A DNA stretch of 10,893 bases from Euperipatoides rowelli (taxonomy: Eukaryota > Onychophora > Udeonychophora > Euonychophora > Peripatopsidae), in the NCBI GenBank assembly GCA_003024985.2, contig PXIH01S0003389.1, one strand, 5' to 3'. The first letter of the stretch is position 1. Each line of letters opens with the position of its first letter. Of the stretch, positions 7,342 to 10,893 are shown in pieces. The position numbers and the translations under genes were made by a program. The notes under the pieces were generated by a model. The model made no database searches. It saw nothing but the letters and a program-made list of their open reading frames with translations, and had not been told where the DNA came from.

Positions 7342-7740
7342 TCATTGGATACATTTGCCGATGTGGAGGTTAACGCACATGGATCGCCAAAGATTTCTAT
7401 CTTGAGCTCTTTTTAATTCGGACAATTGCCTAATGTTAGCCCAGTCCTTACAATCATCCAGCCATTCTCTTCTTAGTCTTTCCCTGTTTTCTTTTTCTGT
7501 ACATTCCCCAAGTGCTGTACATAGGTCTACTAGTCTAATTCCTGAAGATCTAAGAACATGCTTGACATATTTCCATTTCTTTTTCCTTACTTCTGATCAA
7601 ATCCGTCCATTTTCAACATTCTTCTATACCACCAGATATCAAAAGCATTGTTGTTCTTTTCCAAACCTTTGGATTAAAGTCTAGGTCTCACATCCATATA
7701 AGAAATCTGACCAAACATAACATCCATGTATGTTTTATAA
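7342..7740 (-). pseudogene. Non-LTR retrotransposon 3' relic (reverse transcriptase C-terminus)
   Basis: On the minus strand, pieces in different frames spell the C-terminal end of an animal non-LTR (LINE) reverse transcriptase of the RTE/CFDP2-like type: VWSDFLYGCET near 7684-7716, then AFDIWWYRRML, WTDLIRS, EWLDDCKDWANI and finally AQDRNLWRSMCVNL, ending at a TGA (7342-7344). The first block hits an in-frame TAG at 7681-7683, and at least three frame changes follow, with an internal deletion where the usual GR.GRPR segment should be shorter and clearer. The gene is dead and 5'-truncated, as is typical of LINE copies; no poly-A tail or target duplication was identified. The plus-strand open frame at 7433-7684 is its antisense shadow. 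Clade assignment is by memory of the motifs and is tentative. Confidence 0.78.
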
Positions 7741-7960
7741 ATTTGAATATCTTGTTTATGACAAAAGCAATAGCTTGGGCACAATAATATATGATTGGCT
7801 GCATATAATATGAATAAATGAGCCTAAATGGAACAATGTTTATGGGTGAAAATAAAAAAAAGTGATAATTTAAGTCCCATGCATAAAAAACTGAACTTTT
7901 TAACTTATAAGTATTCCATTTATATTTAATTTAAAGATATGATCTTGTTTTATGTTTTTA
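7741..7960. other. Gene-free AT-rich spacer
   Basis: It lies between the retrotransposon relic and the 140-bp duplication. No coding, RNA or repeat signal was seen. An undetermined base follows at 7961. Confidence 0.4.
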
Positions 7961-7961
7961 N

Positions 7962-8185
7962 GTCCTGTTTTTTACTTTACCTAGGTAGTGTGCAGATTAC
8001 CTAGTTAATCTACACATTACTGTCTAAATGCTAGTTAATGTGCAGATTAACTAGGTAATCTATGGATTACCTAGGCAGAGCCGTTAAAGTGTGAAATCTT
8101 TGTCCTGTGTCTTACATTACCAAGGTAATTTACAGATTACCTAGTTAATCTACATATTACCGGCAAAATGCTAGTTGTGAAATTA
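7962..8185. repeat. 140-bp direct duplication with 18-bp arms in both orientations
   Basis: GTCCTGT at 7962 and at 8102 begins two colinear copies that share CTTACxTTACCxAGGTA, AGATTACCTAGTTAATCT, ACA-ATTAC and AAATGCTAGTT. The 18-mer AGATTACCTAGTTAATCT occurs directly at 7994-8011 and 8134-8151, and as its reverse complement AGATTAACTAGGTAATCT at 8044-8061. Copy 1 can thus fold into a stem with a ~32-base loop. CCTAGG occurs as its own palindrome near 7980 and 8068. It may be a palindrome-rich satellite or the interior of a small DNA transposon; no terminal duplication was found. Confidence 0.75.
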
Positions 8186-8306
8186 AAAATTTAGCCCAAA
8201 ATGCTTTGTATTTTGCTTTAATTAAAACAAATATGGTGTAATGCTTAATTCGCTTTTATTATATAGTCAAAATTTAAAACATGACAGTTATACAACTCTA
8301 AATATA

Positions 8307-8770
8307 TTAGAGGTATTTAAATGGTGAAGATACTAATATAGAAAGAACAAAAAAATACTTATTAGTGCAATCCAAGGACTGGTGACACTTTGAATTGCAC
8401 AGGCACACTTGTTTTTGGTACATTGACTGTTTTGTTTCAGTTTTAAATAAAGAAACTTCTATATCAGGAACATCTTCTTTCATAAGAAATGTTTCTTTAC
8501 AAACACTGCATTCACATCTTGGGTATAATTGTTTTAAAGTTTCCATTTTAGTGCCCAGTTTGTAAAATCCATTGTTTGATTTACTAAGAACAACAGCCAA
8601 AATTGATTAAGTATTGGTTTTTGCTCTATCTACTTCTGGTACTTTAAATCTTACAGTGTTGCCTTCATCAGCAATTGGGTGATTGGCCTCAGGCACTGCT
8701 AGCATTTTTTTTGGCTTGTAATTCCAATCCTTCTTTGGCTAGCAGTGTCTGGTGTATATATGTCAGATAT
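8307..8770 (-). pseudogene. KRBA2-like integrase C-terminal relic (transposon-derived)
   Basis: The minus strand encodes, in order, TLLAKEGLELQAKK, then after a frameshift MLAVPEANHPIADEGNTVRF, KVPEVDRAKTNT, a TAA stop (8607-8609), SILAVVLSKSNNGFYKLGTK, YPRCECSVCKETF, and LCNSKCHQSLDCTNK. This is the C-terminal part that follows the integrase core in the KRBA2-like, transposon-derived family: a small beta-rich GDTVR..VPDVDR domain and a cysteine tail ending CNS-CH. Defects: the A8 tract (T8 on plus, 8705-8712) gives a +1 shift where seven would be in frame; one stop; and the first cysteine cluster of the tail is missing because a TKQS-like segment runs directly into QVCLCNSKCH. The integrase core (DDE) is not in the window. 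Family assignment is from memory of the motifs. Confidence 0.75.
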
Positions 8771-9599
8771 TAGACTAAAAAGGCTTTGTCAGGCTGGAAA
8801 TGATTCGCCTCATGGAGTCTCCCTCCCCCCTGTTAACTCCATTCTATCACGTGAGGGACCATTAGGTTAGGTAAGCTTAATTTGGGTCTTAGCTTGGCAT
8901 TAATGGGAGTCACTGTATTCACAATCTCCAAGACTGGTGCAGGTTGTGCACTGGCATGGAAGAGTCCACTGAACAAGCACAGCAAATCCTAAAGATCCCA
9001 TACTAAGACGGGGACTATATTACTAACATAACTCATAATCTTCCCAACATTTGAGAATGAGTTATATTTTTATGCCACTTAGAAATTAAGCCTAGCTCAT
9101 AACTAGTGCAGGTACTCACGCCGTGGCCGGCATAAATACTAAGTTATGAGCCCTAACTGGGAATAATCTCTATTTTCTCCATAACCGAGGCTTGGGGGGC
9201 TCCGCACAACCCGGTAGGGAGTCACATAAGATCCCAATACATCCTGGCCTTCACAGATCGGATATATATTCCACGGGAAAATTACCAAGTAAATATCAGC
9301 CTCCATTACTAGTTTGACCTACACTTACATGTAAATACCCGATCAAAAATTACTGATGCATCATATTCACATGTAAGCTCTTTGCAGGCCAAACTACCCC
9401 GAAGAACATATTTACTGAAACAGGGTCTGTTGTGCCTATTGCTGGTTATTTCTCTTACAGAGGGCTAAATAATCAGCATGAGACAAAATAAAAAGGTAGC
9501 CTATCTAAATCCTACTAAAATTCCAGCCCAGGCCGGCCTATTAGGGACTCAAGAGGTACAAGGGGGCTAATCCTTATTATCCCTGCGCAGGACCAATGT
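8771..9599. other. Unidentified less AT-rich segment, probable transposon
   Basis: This block is visibly richer in G and C than its flanks (for example CCGTGGCCGGCATAA near 9120 and AACCGAGGCTTGGGGGGCTCC near 9183). It contains imperfect inverted repeats: GTTTGACC..CTTACATGTAAAT (9312-9336) against the reverse of TTCACATGTAAG..GGCCAAAC (9365-9394), and several GAGTTAT/ATAACTC words (9024-9150). A double TTAGG sits near 8862. No open frame of useful length was found on either strand. The left 30 bases may still be decayed integrase-relic sequence. It is likely an inserted non-coding transposon piece (LTR, SINE or MITE) of unknown family. Confidence 0.4.
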
Positions 9600-9632
9600 A
9601 ATAATTTGGGTATTGAAAATACCCAAATTATT
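9600..9632. repeat. Perfect 15-bp hairpin
   Basis: The arms AATAATTTGGGTATT (9600-9614) and AATACCCAAATTATT (9618-9632) are exact reverse complements around the loop GAA. It marks the boundary between the less AT-rich segment to the left and strongly AT-rich DNA to the right, so it could be the terminal structure of the left element (compare Helitron 3' hairpins), but CTRR does not follow directly. Confidence 0.75.
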
Positions 9633-10721
9633 GAAAATATTTCAAACTATGGCTATATTTTAGAAGTATATTTGAATTATTATCCTTTACATTTATTTGT
9701 ATCCGTGATTTCCCATTAGCTCTTGAGAAGCATATTATTCAATCTCAGTAGGCCTCTCCCTCTATTTATGACACCTTTAAACCTTCACCTAAACATTTAA
9801 CTACTCTTCTTCCTAAAACACACTATGTTATTCACTACAAAACACTAAAACTCTATCTCTTACTGGGTATGGAAAAGGGTTTGTGTTCAATCAGTCTTTA
9901 TGGTTGAAACTATGTCAAATTCAACACAAATTTATGGCAAACTACCAGACACCTTTGGTAAGGAGTTCTATAAATTGATGGTGAATTAAAAGTTCAGGAA
10001 AACTATCGAAAATAATCAACTTTACAGTGAATTATTTTGTTAAGATTAAGTGTTCCCATAAATATAACATGAATCCTGCTTTCAAAGTGACTAATTTTTT
10101 CTGAAAATTTCATTTGTCCTTTTGTACAAGGAAACTGTTATATTTAACAAACTAATTTATAGATTTGAAAGAAAAACAAATTAAACAATATTTTGATCTT
10201 TCAAATTAGCCAACATCTTATCCATCAGCTTTTCAATCCAATAAAATGGTTTTGGGTAATGTGAAAGACATATGTTGAGGAAAACTCATTCTTGATTGAG
10301 AAGCAAGAGGCATTCACATTTAATGCAAGATTTTTCCACAACTAAGATCAAAGGAATTAAGTAGGGTACTATTAAAAATAACATTGCCTTTGAAATATTT
10401 GTTCCATCTTAACAAGTCACAAAAAAACAATCTGACATCACAAATGCATAGCATTTTGACTATCACTACCATAAAAAAGCATTGTCCATTAGATGATAAA
10501 AAATATTTTTTATTAGAAATTGGTATAACTTGCTTGTCTTGTGGTCATATAAAAATTAAAGCATTGAGTTTTTAAAAAAATCTTCCCCAATTATGAATTA
10601 TCTCCAGAGACGGAATACTTTAAGTTTTAATACCAAGTGAGCTTTTTATTTATTTTATGTACTTCTGTATGCGGAAATTTTATTTAATTTATAATTCATT
10701 AAATGATTATGACAATATAAT
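9633..10721. other. Gene-free AT-rich stretch
   Basis: No exon, RNA gene or clear transposon was recognised. The 63-codon plus-strand frame at 10384-10575 starts at CTG-GCC-like sequence without Kozak context, is rich in Lys, Ile and Asn codons as expected by chance, and is not called. A C/T-rich patch lies at about 9750-9870. Confidence 0.4.
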
Positions 10722-10893
10722 TCTTGTAGTTTTTCTACAGAAAATATAGAATATTTTATGAGAATCAGATATTTTTCATATATATTTTTTCTACAATGCA
10801 TGTAGAACATTTTTTATGAAAATCATACACTTTTTCTCACTACAGAAAATAGATTTTTCTTTACAGAAAATAGTTTTTTCATTCTCTATTAGT
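10722..10893. repeat. Degenerate tandem repeat running off the window end
   Basis: TTTTTCTACAGAAAATA-like words recur at about 10730, 10785, 10830 and 10853, with TTTTATGAGAATCA and TTTTTATGAAAATCA between them (10753 and 10810). The unit is about 50-55 bp at first and collapses to about 22 bp at the right edge. Much of the unit is self-complementary (TTTTCTACAGAAAA, CTACA..TGTAG). It continues beyond the last base, so copy number is unknown. Confidence 0.65.

Noticed and set aside
7433-7684. 83-codon plus-strand open frame rich in Ser, Phe and Leu
   Set aside because: It is the antisense of the LINE reverse-transcriptase relic, whose motifs are on the minus strand.
9600-9632. The 15-bp hairpin as a microRNA precursor or bacterial-type terminator
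   Set aside because: A 3-base loop and short stem do not fit a microRNA precursor, and the window is eukaryotic, so a rho-independent terminator is not expected.
10384-10575. 63-codon plus-strand open frame
   Set aside because: Composition as expected by chance in AT-rich DNA, no Kozak context and no splice partner.
1-10893. CRISPR arrays, tRNA and rRNA genes, prokaryotic operons
   Set aside because: No regularly spaced identical repeats with unique spacers, no tRNA A/B-box cloverleaf and no rRNA motifs were seen; all coding signal is split by introns or decayed.

Overview
The window looks like nuclear DNA from an invertebrate animal. It is strongly AT-rich, with long gene-poor stretches and short open segments bounded by GT-AG splice sites. 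It is dense in decayed transposons, and there is no ribosome-binding-site or operon layout. The species cannot be named from the sequence. Three bases are undetermined (1663, 5976, 7961).

Genes: all convincing host coding signal is on the minus strand and comes as isolated exons. One gene (gene B) starts at 2713 with a strong first exon, ATG in a good Kozak context and an AG|GTACGT donor at 2613/2612; it must continue toward base 1 and beyond. Upstream of it is a second minus-strand gene (gene A) with two well-bounded internal exons, 6702-6827 and 4647-4810. The intron phases of these two do not match directly, so at least one exon between them is unseen or skipped. I recognise neither protein. 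A possible last exon of gene A, from 4149 down to about 2947, is cut by two transposon insertions.

Transposons: 2970-4511 holds three short non-autonomous hAT-type elements, each delimited by an 8-bp target-site duplication (ACCTTCAG, ATTCTAAG, and TTTGGAGT/GTTGGAGT). The third sits inside one copy of an older ~80-bp tandem duplication. Two further hAT-like end fragments are at about 1581 and 6440-6523. Two protein-coding relics, both minus strand, lie farther right. At 7342-7740 is the 3' end of a non-LTR retrotransposon (YGCET and WLDDCKDWANI motifs, several frameshifts). At 8307-8770 is the carboxy-terminal part of a KRBA2-like integrase (KVPEVDRAKTNT, FYKLGTK, CNSKCH), with one stop, one homopolymer frameshift and a missing cysteine cluster.

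Other repeats: a 130-175-bp tandem array at 5480-5975; a 140-bp duplication around 18-bp arms in both orientations at 7962-8180; and a degenerate TTTTCTACAGAAAA array at 10722-10893. Several strong short hairpins occur (671-695, 1952-1987, 9600-9632). The segment 8771-9600 is less AT-rich than its surroundings, contains imperfect inverted repeats and is unidentified. No complete gene, RNA gene, CRISPR array or recognisable new system is present. The most unusual part is the 1.5-kb cluster of hAT insertions between the two genes.
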